A stretch of 64,000 bases of DNA from Aquimarina megaterium XH134 (GTDB lineage Bacteria > Bacteroidota > Bacteroidia > Flavobacteriales > Flavobacteriaceae), in the NCBI RefSeq assembly GCF_000520975.1, contig NZ_JACB01000026.1, positions 62,001 to 126,000 of the forward strand, in the 5' to 3' direction. How positions within the stretch are numbered: the first letter of the stretch is position 1; the number at the start of each line of letters is the position of its first letter. A model generated the notes under the pieces. The model was not told the origin of the DNA, made no database searches, and was given only the letters and a program-made list of their open reading frames with translations. Positions 1 to 8,457 of the stretch are shown piece by piece. The translations under genes and the position numbers were made by a program.

Positions 1-569
1 AAGATAGCCCCAGAATTGGCCGGGGATTCTCCGTTTAACACCTGTACTAGTGTAGGTACAGGCAAATCAGGACTGTATCCTAAAAAACCATGTACGGTTA
101 ATCCTCCAGAATGATTAAGAAGGTGCTTAAGAGCAACTTTCTTTTCTTTGGTAAATTCACTGTCTGGTAATTTCCAGGACTGTAAATAGGTATTTACATC
201 TTTGTCGAGATCAATTTTACCTTGTTCTACAAGTGTTAATGCCCCATATGCTGCTACGGGTTTACTAATAGATCCGGCCTGAAAAAGCGTTTGATCGGTG
301 ACAGGGGATTTTGTTTCCTTGTCTGTGATACCATAGCTTTTTATCCAATCGATCTTATAATCTTTAATAACAGCAATGCTTACTCCCGGAACCCCGTAAT
401 GTTTCATACGTTCTTCTATGGTCCATGTCGAATCCCCCTTGATATATACGGGATGACTAAGATTGGTTTCTACCAGCTTTACATGATCTGGTGCAACGAC
501 CGCTTCCGGAGTAGTAGAACAAGAAATAAAAAAAGAAAGAACAGGAAAAAGAAATATGAGTTTTTTCAT
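1..569 (-). CDS. Beta-lactamase-family serine hydrolase (class C type), lipoprotein, 3' part outside window
   Basis: The reading frame starts with ATG at 569 on the minus strand and runs off the left edge, so about 189 N-terminal residues are visible. The N-terminus is a lipoprotein signal (MKKLIFLFPVLSFFISC, lipobox ISC). The following segment matches the beta-lactamase/penicillin-binding family: a region VPGVSIAVIKD, then FQAGSISKPVAA, which holds the catalytic SxxK motif (SISK), then LKHLLNHSGGL. These proteins are usually serine esterases, D-aminopeptidases or PBP-like hydrolases in the periplasm. The YxN and C-terminal KTG-type motifs lie outside the window, so substrate cannot be inferred. 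It is transcribed leftward, in the same direction as the acetyltransferase gene at 701-1144. Confidence 0.85.
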   Translation of the reverse strand, partial: MKKLIFLFPVLSFFISCSTTPEAVVAPDHVKLVETNLSHPVYIKGDSTWTIEERMKHYGVPGVSIAVIKDYKIDWIKSYGITDKETKSPVTDQTLFQAGSISKPVAAYGALTLVEQGKIDLDKDVNTYLQSWKLPDSEFTKEKKVALKHLLNHSGGLTVHGFLGYSPDLPVPTLVQVLNGESPANSGAI

Positions 570-700
570 GATGATTTTGATTGTTGTGTGGTTTGATTGA
601 TGATTCTATTTGATTCGGATAAAGTTAGTAAAAATAGTATAGGTAGTTGGTATGATAATCATACATTTCCTTAAAACAAGACTTAGAGTAAAAAGGAGTG

Positions 701-1144
701 TTATTTATCTTTTTTTAGCTCAAAATTAATAAGTACAATAGGGTCTTTGTCTTCTATTCCTCCTGCAGCGGCATATGCTTTTCTTGCAGCTATATTAGAA
801 TGTTCTGTTGCCAACCAGGCTTCTTCACAGTCAAATTGTTTTGCATATTCACATAAATACCTGGTCACTTTGCGTCCGATGCCTCTATTATGATATTCAT
901 CCAGTACAGAGACTTCATCGATAAAGAATACAGGGTCTTTATCGGGGTGAACATAATGAAATCCCGAGGCCATTCCTACAATTTGTGCACCATCATAGGC
1001 TAGTACCATGTGGTGTCTTGGATCCTTTAAAAATTCTTTGGCCCGATTTGTTTTTATGGGGTAATCAAACAAGGCATCTCCCACCTGCACCATTGCAGAG
1101 AGATCAGCTTCGGTAGCCAGTTTTAATGCTATGTGTTCTACCAT
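701..1144 (-). CDS. GNAT-family N-acetyltransferase
   Basis: A 147-residue protein beginning MVEHIALKLATEADL. An upstream in-frame ATG at 1216 would add a lysine-rich stretch with no family similarity, so the ATG at 1144 is preferred. The GNAT acetyl-CoA binding motif A is visible as FIDEVSVLDEYHNRGIGRK, with the R-x-x-G-x-G-type pyrophosphate loop NRGIGRK. It is followed by the typical C-terminal segment ending in ATEHSNIAARKAYAAAGG, the usual 'neighbour of substitution' motif before the last strand. It should transfer an acetyl group from acetyl-CoA to an amine. The substrate is not predictable. It probably stands alone, since the gap to the serine hydrolase is about 130 bp. Confidence 0.85.
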   Translation of the reverse strand: MVEHIALKLATEADLSAMVQVGDALFDYPIKTNRAKEFLKDPRHHMVLAYDGAQIVGMASGFHYVHPDKDPVFFIDEVSVLDEYHNRGIGRKVTRYLCEYAKQFDCEEAWLATEHSNIAARKAYAAAGGIEDKDPIVLINFELKKDK

Positions 1145-1356
1145 GTTGACAATATATATTACTACCAATGTACCATTTTTTTGAGTACCGGTACTTCTTT
1201 TTTTCTTACAAATCAAAAACTTAACATTGCAGGTGTTTCTTGTTATTTATGATATAATACGTATAGACCAAAAATGAGTTCCCTCATCAAAAAGGGGAGT
1301 TCCCTCATTTATGATTTTATTACCATAAGTTACGTGATATTTTTAAGTATAACTTA

Positions 1357-1528
1357 AACCCGGATTATGCAGTAGAAAATCTATTACGCTTTGAAACTGC
1401 TTCAAAATATACCGTTGCACTACATTTTTCAGTTTAACCATAGCGATGCTATGCAAAAACTAAGAAAATTGTCATATTTTATGGTACTTTCAAGTCTCAT
1501 AACGAAGTTCTACTGCATAATCCGGGTT
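1357..1528. repeat. 171-bp near-palindromic element (MITE-like)
   Basis: Perfect 21-bp inverted arms lie at 1357-1377 (AACCCGGATTATGC...) and 1508-1528 (...GCATAATCCGGGTT). The centre at 1439-1453 is another exact palindrome, CATAGC-GAT-GCTATG. The arms between are imperfectly complementary, so the whole element can fold into one long hairpin. It contains no reading frame. The layout fits a non-autonomous transposon derivative or a large structured repeat. No target duplication could be defined. It fills most of the gap 1145-1717, and nothing else was recognised there. Confidence 0.7.
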
Positions 1529-1717
1529 AAAACAACTCACCATGAAAAATTCAACACACTACAGTAGTACAATTCATCAATATTTTTTCTCAATACTGTG
1601 CATATATAGGACATGAGTCAGTAATCATATCACGACAACATAGTTTAGCATAACAATCTCACTGTTACAGAAAGGGAAAGGATTGTTATTTGGTATAACA
1701 CATAAAGAGAAACGTAT

Positions 1718-1957
1718 ATGGATTGTATGATCAAACATATCAAAATCATAGAACGAATGGATCAGCTTATTCGTTTACAAGCCACCGGATCACCAGAAAA
1801 ATTTGCACAACGATTAGGGATTTCAAGAACCAAACTCTATCGAATGATAAAACTTATGAGAGCATTAAACGCTCCGATCGAGTATGATACAGTTATTCAA
1901 AGTTATGTTTATACAGAGGCGGTAGGATTTACTTTTGGATTTTATATCAGAAGATAA
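1718..1957 (+). CDS. Small helix-turn-helix protein
   Basis: A 79-residue protein. Residues about 8-50 form a DeoR/HTH_11-like winged helix pattern: KIIERMDQLIRLQATGSPEKFAQRLGISRTKLYRMIKLM, with the recognition helix ISRTKLYRMI. The tail IEYDTVIQSYVYTEAVGFTFGFYIRR resembles the short beta wing seen in small Bacteroidetes HTH proteins of this type. The start used is the ATG at 1718; an internal Met at residue 4 is an alternative. It is probably a DNA-binding regulator, target unknown. A degraded copy of its 3' end seems to be present at 3642-3735. Confidence 0.6.
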   Translation: MDCMIKHIKIIERMDQLIRLQATGSPEKFAQRLGISRTKLYRMIKLMRALNAPIEYDTVIQSYVYTEAVGFTFGFYIRR

Positions 1958-2056
1958 AAATAATCATAACGAGTATACATAAGGAAAAGATGATGTTTTT
2001 GAGACGAATTCAATACTAAAAAATGTATTTTCGCCTTCTTTTAAAACAATTGATAT

Positions 2057-2728
2057 TTGGCTACAACCTCTCAGAATATATTTTTAACGAAGAAAGAAAA
2101 ACTTCGATGTATACAATGTGGTAAACGCATTCTTGTCGGGAAATCATTTGTAGCAGAAAGCGAGAAACACAAAGGCACCTGTTTTAGTTGTTCTCCGTTT
2201 GGCGGGTATGTATTGTTGCCGCCAGGAGATGCCGCAATGACCCGTAGATCTAAGAAATATTCTACCTTGTGCGGAGTAGTATGGGCATGGAATCAGCGTC
2301 GAAAACGCTATGAGCGACAAGGACAGTTGGTGGAAGAAATTGCAATAGAGAAAGCAAAAATAGAATGCCAGAAAGATCAGGATATTCGTGCAGAAAAAAA
2401 TAGAAAAGCAGCTATAGTACGAGAACAACAAGACAAAGAATATATTATTAATTTCGCCATCGCTATTAGAAAACGATATCCTAATTGTCCAGCAAAGAGA
2501 GAGTTTGATATAGCAAAACATGCATGCGAGAAATATAGTGGTAGAGTGGGACGTACAGAAAATGCTAAGGAGTTTGATGATAAAATGATTGATCTTGCAG
2601 TAGAAGCTCATATACGACATGCCGAAACTAATTATGACGATCAGTTTGGTAAAGGGAAACGTAAAAAAGAAATCCGAAAAGAAGTACGATCAGATATCAA
2701 TCAAGTATTAAAACACTGGAAAAAGTAA
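2057..2728 (+). CDS. DUF2293 domain protein with N-terminal zinc-ribbon-like motif
   Basis: A 223-residue basic protein. An in-frame stop sits just upstream at 2051, and the first in-frame ATG comes about 60 codons later, inside conserved sequence. The TTG at 2057 is therefore the likely start. Residues 18-45 carry a CxxC...CxxC arrangement (CIQCGK, CFSC), a probable zinc-binding knuckle. A lysine/glutamate-rich helical linker follows (residues 80-130). The C-terminal part (AKHACEKYSGRVGRTENAK, then AVEAHIRHAETNYD) matches the DUF2293 pattern, which is often found in proteins of unknown, possibly nucleic-acid-related function. No partner is evident. A bidirectional hairpin follows the gene. 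Confidence 0.7.
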   Translation: MATTSQNIFLTKKEKLRCIQCGKRILVGKSFVAESEKHKGTCFSCSPFGGYVLLPPGDAAMTRRSKKYSTLCGVVWAWNQRRKRYERQGQLVEEIAIEKAKIECQKDQDIRAEKNRKAAIVREQQDKEYIINFAIAIRKRYPNCPAKREFDIAKHACEKYSGRVGRTENAKEFDDKMIDLAVEAHIRHAETNYDDQFGKGKRKKEIRKEVRSDINQVLKHWKK

Positions 2729-2762
2729 TGTTCAAAAGTGAGACATGACTATAGGACAAATA

Positions 2763-2796
2763 AAAAAGCAGACTTCACTTAGAAGCCTGCTTCTTT
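2763..2796. terminator. Bidirectional intrinsic terminator
   Basis: A hairpin with AAAAAGCAGACTTC paired against GAAGCCTGCTTCTTT lies between two convergent genes, the DUF2293 gene and the lipoprotein gene. It has A-rich and T-rich flanks on both sides. Confidence 0.7.
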
Positions 2797-2817
2797 ACTA
2801 TCGATACTATGAATTCT

Positions 2818-3324
2818 CTATCTGTATACTGTGTAAGCTATTACACAAGAATTGCTTTCTCTTTCATTACATGTCCAAAATACAATGTCGGCACTAATAA
2901 AAGCAGCTCCGGTAGAACTGGTTAATTGATTTACGTGTGCCTGTAGATCGTCTTGATAGTGATCCAAATTGATATCTCCGTCACCGTCAACATAATAGAT
3001 CATACTTTTGTAGTGTGTAGAAACGGCTCCTGTTGGTGGCCATATACGAGGATACGTAGTACATTCTTTTACATAACGTTCGAACTCAGATGAAGCATCA
3101 TCGCTACATCCTTCATCTCCGTGAAGTGTACAATTAGCCTTAGCTTGAGTAGGAACAAGTTTGCTTAATTCCTCTTTAGTTGCCTGACGATGCTCTACAG
3201 TACCCACTAATTCCAGATATGGATTAGTCTTAACAATTTCTGGTTGTTCAGTATTCGTTTCACAAGAGGTAAATAATACCAGGAATACTAATAAACTTGA
3301 TAAGATTTTTGAGTGTAATTTCAT
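2818..3324 (-). CDS. Lipoprotein with EF-hand-like DGDGDIN calcium loop (paralogue 1)
   Basis: A 168-residue protein with a lipoprotein signal (LLVFLVLFTSC). The mature part has CTLHGDEGCSDDASSEFERYV, then YYVDGDGDINLDHYQ, then two further cysteines. The DxDxDxxxxD spacing in DGDGDINLD matches an EF-hand or dockerin-type calcium loop, though only one loop is seen. The gene at 38819-39385 encodes a protein with the same order of motifs: CTL...D.GC..DA..E, then YYxDGDGDINxDxYQ. The two are therefore paralogues of an undescribed surface or periplasmic family. Function is unknown. It has its own 5' region, and a hairpin shared with the convergent upstream gene. Confidence 0.75.
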   Translation of the reverse strand: MKLHSKILSSLLVFLVLFTSCETNTEQPEIVKTNPYLELVGTVEHRQATKEELSKLVPTQAKANCTLHGDEGCSDDASSEFERYVKECTTYPRIWPPTGAVSTHYKSMIYYVDGDGDINLDHYQDDLQAHVNQLTSSTGAAFISADIVFWTCNERESNSCVIAYTVYR

Positions 3325-3641
3325 TTTATATTTTTTATTGGTTAATACTTCTACTAAATAACTAATTATCTACCTGATACTATTCGGTTTGTATTTTAAG
3401 AAAATGTAAAGAAACCAATTCATACTTCGGGGAAATTTCACCTATTTATAATGATAAATTAACAAGTAAATAACGCATTGTATTTTGAAGAAAACATTTA
3501 TACTATTGACTATACATCATAATTTACCTGACACCTAGAGTTTATGCAAAGAGCGACACAATCGCTCTATTATCGAAGCATATCAATTGCCGGATTATGG
3601 AATGAACTACTTTGAGACAGAGCCGCGAGAAATTCTTTAAA

Positions 3642-3735
3642 TTAAACACTCGATCACCTACGGTAGCACCATATAAAGTTATGTTTATACACCTATTGTA
3701 CATTTACTTCTGGATTTTTCAGAAGAAAATAAAAA
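3642..3735 (+). pseudogene. Degraded 3' fragment of a small HTH gene
   Basis: This stretch aligns with 1872-1957, the 3' end of the intact HTH gene. Shared blocks include ATTAAAC, AAAGTTATGTTTATAC, ATTTACTT-TGGATTTT and TCAGAAGA, with small indels that break the frame. It looks like a decayed duplicate of the same family. The rest of the gap 3325-3995 holds no convincing reading frame. Confidence 0.4.
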
Positions 3736-3810
3736 GCTTAAAATGATTATAAATAAAGGAGGAAACAGATATGTTGCTTTTTAGATTATAGATTAATTAC
3801 TATATTATAG

Positions 3811-3935
3811 CAGTTGTGTATTAACCAAAAATCTGTCAATTCAGGTATTTCGATAAGTTCTGTACACCTATCGAGCCTTCCATCTTTATTATAGATAATA
3901 AGGGTTTTGGTTAAAAAATATCCAGATACACAACT
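3811..3935. repeat. Inverted-repeat element with GTTGTGTATT ends (copy 1)
   Basis: The left end CAGTTGTGTATTAACCAAAA is mirrored on the right by TTTTGGTTAA (3905-3914) and TACACAACT (3927-3935). Two related elements with GTTGTGyATT ends lie at 43522-43580 and 44544-44797. Each sits shortly upstream of a gene start, here 60 bp before 3996. Confidence 0.5.
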
Positions 3936-3995
3936 AGCACAACGGCTTATTTAATATTACTTTTTATGGGGGTTTAGGAAATATGTATACATAAT

Positions 3996-4445
3996 ATGGG
4001 ATATATAAAGGATTCTCCTTTCTACAAGGACGCGATACACGAATTTAATTTTTCTAGCGGTAATTATTACCTGTTTGATACTTTTGTAGTTGCAGAGATT
4101 AATGAAGGAGTGCTATTTACATGGGAGGACCATGCCAAACCCATAACCGAAGAGTTTGCTCACCTGTATGATAATAATGGTGAAGATATTGTATATATAT
4201 CCAACCGCGTGAACTTATATTCTGTAAAACCTAGTGATTGGGTTAAGTTTTTTAGAAATGGTTATAATCTAAGAGGGTATGCGGTAGTAAGCTATACTTC
4301 GAGAGGAATTTTTAATTCTTTGATAGAAAAACTCTTTATGAGAAATAGTTTCCAGAGCTTCAATAATCTTGAAGATGCCATTGCTTGGGCAAAAGAACTT
4401 GCTCAAAATACAGAAATAGATCCTGAAAATGAGAAAAGCGCATAA
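3996..4445 (+). CDS. Conserved hypothetical protein, STAS/SEC14-like (tentative)
   Basis: A 149-residue soluble protein with no signal peptide. It alternates strand and helix: FSSGNYYLFDTFVVAEINEGVLFTW, then ITEEFAHLYDNNGEDIVYISNRV, a conserved-looking YSVKPSDWVKFFRNGYNLRGYAVVSY, and a C-terminal helix LEDAIAWAKEL. This order resembles the small STAS/SEC14-like (SpoIIAA-like) proteins of Bacteroidetes, where the last helix follows a short 'FxxLEEAIxWL' type motif. The match is by pattern only. No enzymatic motif is seen. It stands alone, convergent with the hydroxylase gene. Confidence 0.5.
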   Translation: MGYIKDSPFYKDAIHEFNFSSGNYYLFDTFVVAEINEGVLFTWEDHAKPITEEFAHLYDNNGEDIVYISNRVNLYSVKPSDWVKFFRNGYNLRGYAVVSYTSRGIFNSLIEKLFMRNSFQSFNNLEDAIAWAKELAQNTEIDPENEKSA

Positions 4446-4490
4446 GCATATGCTTTCTTTTCTTATTGAAGGAATACAAAAATTGATAAA

Positions 4491-5174
4491 TTAGTCACGC
4501 TTTGCACTATAATAGTAGGTGCCAAAAATCCTATCCCAGATCACGGTATAAAATCCAAAATTGTATTTGGAGTATTCGTGATGGTTTCTATGAAAAACAT
4601 TATTACCAAATAGTAAAACTCGTTTGTTCGAAGATGTATTTAGATGCGATAAAACTCCGATCAACCAATTAAAGAATAGAAAGAAAATAAAGCTATAGAA
4701 ATTAAGAGAGATTACCAATGGAAGCAGGGTTAGTATACAACCAAAAAGAATAGCTTCAAGAGGATGCATCACATAGAGGCTAATCTCGTTAAAACTGTAG
4801 TGTTCATGATGTTTTTCATGTGCTAATGTAAATGGCCATACATAGTGAGAAGCATAATGAAATACATACATTACAAAATCAACAACCACAAAGAGTAGTA
4901 TAAAATCCCATATAAGGTTAGTATCGGTAAACGTAATGTTGGAGTTGATAAAGAGCAGATATCCGGGAATTGCAACGAGTACATTAATTATCATAATTAC
5001 AATAGAAAGCGTAACATCTTTCTTTTCGATGGGTAACTTTTGATGTCGATAAAAAGATGACCATAGATAGCTAATCAGGATGGTACATAAGAACATTGCT
5101 ATATTTGCGATAAGCAGTAGTCCCCAAAAATAGAAGGGATTATGTAATTGGCTAAGATGATCTATAGTTTGCAA
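4491..5174 (-). CDS. Fatty acid hydroxylase / sterol desaturase family membrane protein
   Basis: A 227-residue integral membrane protein with about four hydrophobic segments (residues 15-40, 55-75, 88-110, 140-175). It carries the three histidine clusters of the di-iron hydroxylase superfamily: HYASH (residues about 106-110), HEKHHEHYS (about 119-127), and HRNHHEYSKYNFGF near the C-terminus. These bind two irons at the cytoplasmic face and hydroxylate or desaturate a lipid acyl chain, sterol or carotenoid. The length is normal for the bacterial family. The C-terminal YTVIWDRIFGTYY motif is also typical. Substrate is not predictable and there are no pathway neighbours. Confidence 0.9.
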   Translation of the reverse strand: MQTIDHLSQLHNPFYFWGLLLIANIAMFLCTILISYLWSSFYRHQKLPIEKKDVTLSIVIMIINVLVAIPGYLLFINSNITFTDTNLIWDFILLFVVVDFVMYVFHYASHYVWPFTLAHEKHHEHYSFNEISLYVMHPLEAILFGCILTLLPLVISLNFYSFIFFLFFNWLIGVLSHLNTSSNKRVLLFGNNVFHRNHHEYSKYNFGFYTVIWDRIFGTYYYSAKRD

Positions 5175-5228
5175 TAGTAATACTTGTAGTTGATGTACAA
5201 ATTTAGTGGAATTTTGATAGACTTAGAA

Positions 5229-5442
5229 GTATTTGTTGAGTAACCTAGGACTTCGGCTTCGCTCAGTCCTCGATTTGAATGAAAGAACGACTTCTTCCGA
5301 ACCCTGAGGTGTCACACTGAGCCTGTCGAAGTGGTGTCGAAGGGTGAGATTGATCGAGATAAAAATTGGGCTTCGAGAGCCTCAGCCCACAATACGAATA
5401 AAGCAACGAATCCCGAACCCTGAGCTTAGCCGAAGGGATAAC
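5229..5442. repeat. REP-like dispersed repeat cluster (GAACCCTGAG / CGAAGGGTGAG)
   Basis: The segment contains units GAACCCTGAG, CACTGAGCCTGTCGAAG and CGAAGGGTGAG in tandem and inverted arrangement. Related units occur at 5742-5795, 6734-6757, 21953-22024, 22896-23143, 38640-38708, 39719-39790 and 44586-44735. The block AGATTGATCG plus CTTCGA..CCTCAGCCC here recurs at 22896-22990. All copies are intergenic or at gene ends. The type is common in flavobacterial genomes. The remaining gap sequence has no further features. Confidence 0.7.
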
Positions 5443-5548
5443 AACCAGACCATTTTATTATCAAAAAATGACAGGAATCATTATTCTGAAACCAAGTGTA
5501 TTGTATTTTTATCAAAAATCAGGAATATAAATAAAAACAATATCGATT

Positions 5549-5728
5549 ATGGAATTTATGGAAATCAAAGACAAACAGGGAATTATGCATTATATCAATC
5601 CCAGTCATATTTCGGCTATTTGCGAAATAGATGGAGAGTGCAAAATTAACTTAATGGGACAGGAGTATATGATCACTCAGGATACCTTAAAAGAGGTAAA
5701 ACTGCATCTTACTTCGTTTAGGCATTAG
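5549..5728 (+). CDS. Small hypothetical protein (59 aa)
   Basis: ATG at 5549 to TAG at 5726-5728 encodes a 59-residue protein: MEFMEIKDKQGIMHYINPSH, then ISAICEIDGECKINLMGQEY, then MITQDTLKEVKLHLTSFRH. The pattern is a short beta-rich fold of alternating hydrophobic strands (IMHYINPSHISAI, CKINLMGQEYMI) followed by a helix. It superficially resembles FlbD-like small proteins, which have a similar strand-turn-strand-helix layout. Codon use looks coding, and there is no overlapping better frame. It lies between repeat blocks. Function is unknown. Confidence 0.55.
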   Translation: MEFMEIKDKQGIMHYINPSHISAICEIDGECKINLMGQEYMITQDTLKEVKLHLTSFRH

Positions 5729-5741
5729 TATCTTTATATTT

Positions 5742-5795
5742 ACCGAACCCTGAGGCTCTCGAAGGGTGAGCTCTTCGATAAACTCAGAACAGGCC
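5742..5795. repeat. REP-like dispersed repeat unit
   Basis: Contains ACCGAACCCTGAGG, TCGAAGGGTGAG and GATAAACTCAG units of the family described at 5229-5442. The rest of the gap 5729-6162 is AT-rich with no gene or hairpin recognised. Confidence 0.6.
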
Positions 5796-6162
5796 TGTCA
5801 TAACGCCAGTATGGGTAACATGTTTATAATGAGGGTGTCAGTACCGTTTGGTTGAGTAAATGTATCTTATAGAAAACTAAACGTTATCTTTTGATGAGTA
5901 ACCGTTATTTTACTGTTTAAAAGAAGCTAAATACCAGAACGACAGCCTGTCAGCTATCGTATTTGTGTTACTTTTTTAAGAGGCGGATAAATAAATCATT
6001 GATAATTAATCAATTATTATTTAAAATTAACATATAATTATTATGAAATATGTTAAAAATATAAATAATCGGTATTGTAATTGACTTAGTATGTACTCAA
6101 ATAATTGTAGAACTTAATCCGGATTGTGTCGTATGATTCGGGTTTTAAAAAACAAAAAACGT

Positions 6163-6705
6163 ATGAGTAATGTATTAAACAACCGATTATCGGTTACCGT
6201 AGATCCACAAGTGATCACAGAAGTAAAAAGTAAGATTGAAGAAATCAATACTTTATTACCATTTTTAACAGGCTTAACTAAGGAAGAGCGTAAAACCTTG
6301 CCTAAAATTAACAGAAGTAACAAGCTCTTTGTAGAAGATACTTTAAATAGTATGCGACAGAACGAAGAAATTGTACCGGGGTATATTAACCTGGATGAGG
6401 TAGAAAAGGATTATGCGCTCTATAACGAGCTTAAGGTATTGGCATTAGAATTGGCCGAATTGAGTGAGAAGGTAAATGATACCCGTATTCTTGCCGGATC
6501 AGAGGCATATACAACGTCACTATTGGCCTATAAGATGTTTGGTATGGCGGCACAGAGTGGGGTAGCTGGAGCAGAGTCACTATATACACGATTAAGAGAA
6601 CGTTTTGCGAGTACCGGTACTCCTACAGAGGATACGGTAATCGACGAAACCGATCCGGATACCACAGGTACAGACACCGATAGCATTGCAGGCGAAGCTG
6701 CATAA
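6163..6705 (+). CDS. Conserved hypothetical helical protein
   Basis: A 180-residue protein read from the ATG at 6163 (MSNVLNNRLSVTVDPQ). An upstream TTG at 6124 in the same frame adds a basic stretch without similarity and is less likely. The body is almost entirely helical: LPFLTGLTKEERKTLPK, then DEVEKDYALYNELKVLALELAELSEKVNDT, then AGSEAYTTSLLAYKMFGMAAQSG. The tail, residues about 157-180, is acidic and rich in Thr/Asp (TPTEDTVIDETDPDTTGT). The 'LTKEERK.LPK' and 'GSEAY' blocks are typical of a frequent uncharacterised Bacteroidetes family. There is no signal peptide or transmembrane segment. A strong terminator follows. Confidence 0.65.
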   Translation: MSNVLNNRLSVTVDPQVITEVKSKIEEINTLLPFLTGLTKEERKTLPKINRSNKLFVEDTLNSMRQNEEIVPGYINLDEVEKDYALYNELKVLALELAELSEKVNDTRILAGSEAYTTSLLAYKMFGMAAQSGVAGAESLYTRLRERFASTGTPTEDTVIDETDPDTTGTDTDSIAGEAA

Positions 6706-6796
6706 TCAATCACTGATGGTTGTATTCAAATTGTACCCTGAGCGTAATCGAAGGGTAATTTGAAATACATCCTCTACACATCCTATAAAGAGGAAG

Positions 6797-6838
6797 ACAC
6801 TCCCGATAGTTGGACGCAACTATCGGGAGTGTTTTTTT
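6797..6838 (+). terminator. Intrinsic terminator
   Basis: A perfect 16-bp stem (ACACTCCCGATAGTTG with CAACTATCGGGAGTGT) and a GACG loop are followed by TTTTTT. It ends the transcript of the 6163-6705 gene. Confidence 0.9.
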
Positions 6839-7014
6839 GTTTAATAGAAAAGATAGTTGCCAAAAACGAGTATAAATACCTGTTTTATATCAAATGAATA
6901 AAAATTAATTTGCTACTTAATTTTTTAAAAAAAATACTCGCCACTGGGTATGGTTTTGCACAATGCAGTTGTTTATTTTTCGAAAATAAAATAACGAATC
7001 AAAACAAAATTATC

Positions 7015-8325
7015 ATGAAATTAAAATTACTTGCTTTTCTGCTTTTTATCTTATCAAATTGTAGTGTTATTTTTTCTCAACAACTAAAGAGTCCAGTTGA
7101 ACAGTACAATAAAGATAGGTGGAGATATACCTATAAAAACGGGGTTAAGGTTGATTCTGTCCAAAAATTATTTAATCCTAAAATGCTTAATATTCTTTTT
7201 GCTAATAAAGTGGGAACATCATTTGGAGGTTCTAATGATTTGTCGCTACAAAAGTTTCATGCTTCATTAGATGCGGATGATAACTCACTATCTATTGGGG
7301 CTAATTTTGATTCCAGGAGAAAAGATGAGCTCAAAAAATTATCTTGGATATTAAGTGTTGGAATAAAAATTAAGGCATCCAATAAGTTTGCCACGGTTTA
7401 TAAAAATGGAGATTTTCAAGAAGACAACATCGGTAGTACACTTAAGGCGACATGGATTGGAAGAGGGGTTATAAATTTTAATGATAAAACTAAAGGTAAA
7501 AAGAAAAAACTTCGAAAAAAAGCTGTTAAAAATAATCGGGAAGAACTTGAAAAGAAATACAACGCTGCTGCAGCTAAATTTAATACTGATAATCTTTCTG
7601 ATTTTGACATTTCTCAAAGTAATGCAATAAATTATGATAGTGATATTACAAGTGTGCAAGATGCGTTGGACGATAAAACAGATGCTTCTTATGTAGAAAT
7701 GGCAAAAGAAGAAATAAAATACTTAGAAGATGCAAAAATGTATCGCTATTTATGGGATCATTGGTATTCAATAGAGCTTTTCACACCTTTTGGAGAAAAC
7801 ACATATAATGTTGCAACGGATCTAACAACTGCATTATCCAAAAAAACTTTTTATGCGTTTAATGCCACTGCATCGGGAACAACTATGTGGCAATTCTCGA
7901 ATGGTATCTCAACTTTTATTAACTTACAAGTAAGTCTTAAGAACAATAATAATATCATTGTAGATAATATAAGTTCTAAACCTTTTCAAACAATTGTAGC
8001 TGGAGATAATAATATAAATATTGTGACTGAAAGTACAGATGGATATGTTACTACATATAATGAATTTATAACGGGAACTGTAAAACTAGAACCTGCTATT
8101 TTCTTTTTGAATAACACCATTGGTCTTAGCCCAGCGATTGAGCTGAATACAGGGGAATATAATGAGACCAACTGGAAATTAGGAATTCCAGTTAGTTTCA
8201 AAGATAAAGATGGAAAGCCAAAAGTTAATTTCGAAATACAATGGAAAGAACAAAAAACATTTAATTCTAGTATTCATTTAGTAGGTATCAGTGCTAATTT
8301 CCAATTCGGAAATTTAATCAATTAA
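7015..8325 (+). CDS. Secreted protein of unknown function, probable beta-barrel
   Basis: A 436-residue protein. The ATG at 7015 gives a classical signal peptide (MKLKLLAFLLFILSN, cleavage probably after VIFSQ), whereas the upstream in-frame ATG at 6910 does not. After the signal the chain is rich in alternating strands with polar turns (NVATDLTTALSKKTFYAFNATASG; MWQFSNGISTFINLQVSL; NNTIGLSPAIELNTG). It ends in HLVGISANFQFGNLIN, where alternating aromatic residues resemble the last strand of an outer-membrane barrel. A lysine-rich insert (residues about 160-185) is soluble. No domain was recognised. An intrinsic terminator follows directly. Confidence 0.65.
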   Translation: MKLKLLAFLLFILSNCSVIFSQQLKSPVEQYNKDRWRYTYKNGVKVDSVQKLFNPKMLNILFANKVGTSFGGSNDLSLQKFHASLDADDNSLSIGANFDSRRKDELKKLSWILSVGIKIKASNKFATVYKNGDFQEDNIGSTLKATWIGRGVINFNDKTKGKKKKLRKKAVKNNREELEKKYNAAAAKFNTDNLSDFDISQSNAINYDSDITSVQDALDDKTDASYVEMAKEEIKYLEDAKMYRYLWDHWYSIELFTPFGENTYNVATDLTTALSKKTFYAFNATASGTTMWQFSNGISTFINLQVSLKNNNNIIVDNISSKPFQTIVAGDNNINIVTESTDGYVTTYNEFITGTVKLEPAIFFLNNTIGLSPAIELNTGEYNETNWKLGIPVSFKDKDGKPKVNFEIQWKEQKTFNSSIHLVGISANFQFGNLIN

Positions 8326-8326
8326 T

Positions 8327-8374
8327 AAAAAAGGGATCATTTTTCCCTCGGACAGAAAAAATGATCCCTTTTTT
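8327..8374. terminator. Intrinsic terminator ahead of the defence operon
   Basis: The stem AAAAAAGGGATCATTTTT / AAAAAATGATCCCTTTTTT forms an 18-bp hairpin with flanking A and T runs. It separates the secreted-protein gene from hsdR. Confidence 0.9.
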
Positions 8375-8457
8375 ATTTAGATATCTGTTTTTAACTTTTA
8401 CAATAATCACTATATTCGGTGAAGTAATAATCTTACCCCAGATTTAATAAATCAACT

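Noticed and set aside
291-596. Plus-strand reading frame of 101 codons
   Set aside because: It is opposite the clear serine hydrolase gene on the minus strand and has no protein-like features.
2144-2620. Minus-strand frame of 158 codons
   Set aside because: It is antisense to the DUF2293 gene, with Cys/Phe/Ser-rich composition typical of a shadow frame.
5344-5649. Plus-strand frame of 101 codons
   Set aside because: It consists mostly of REP-like repeat sequence and overlaps the better 59-codon gene in another frame.
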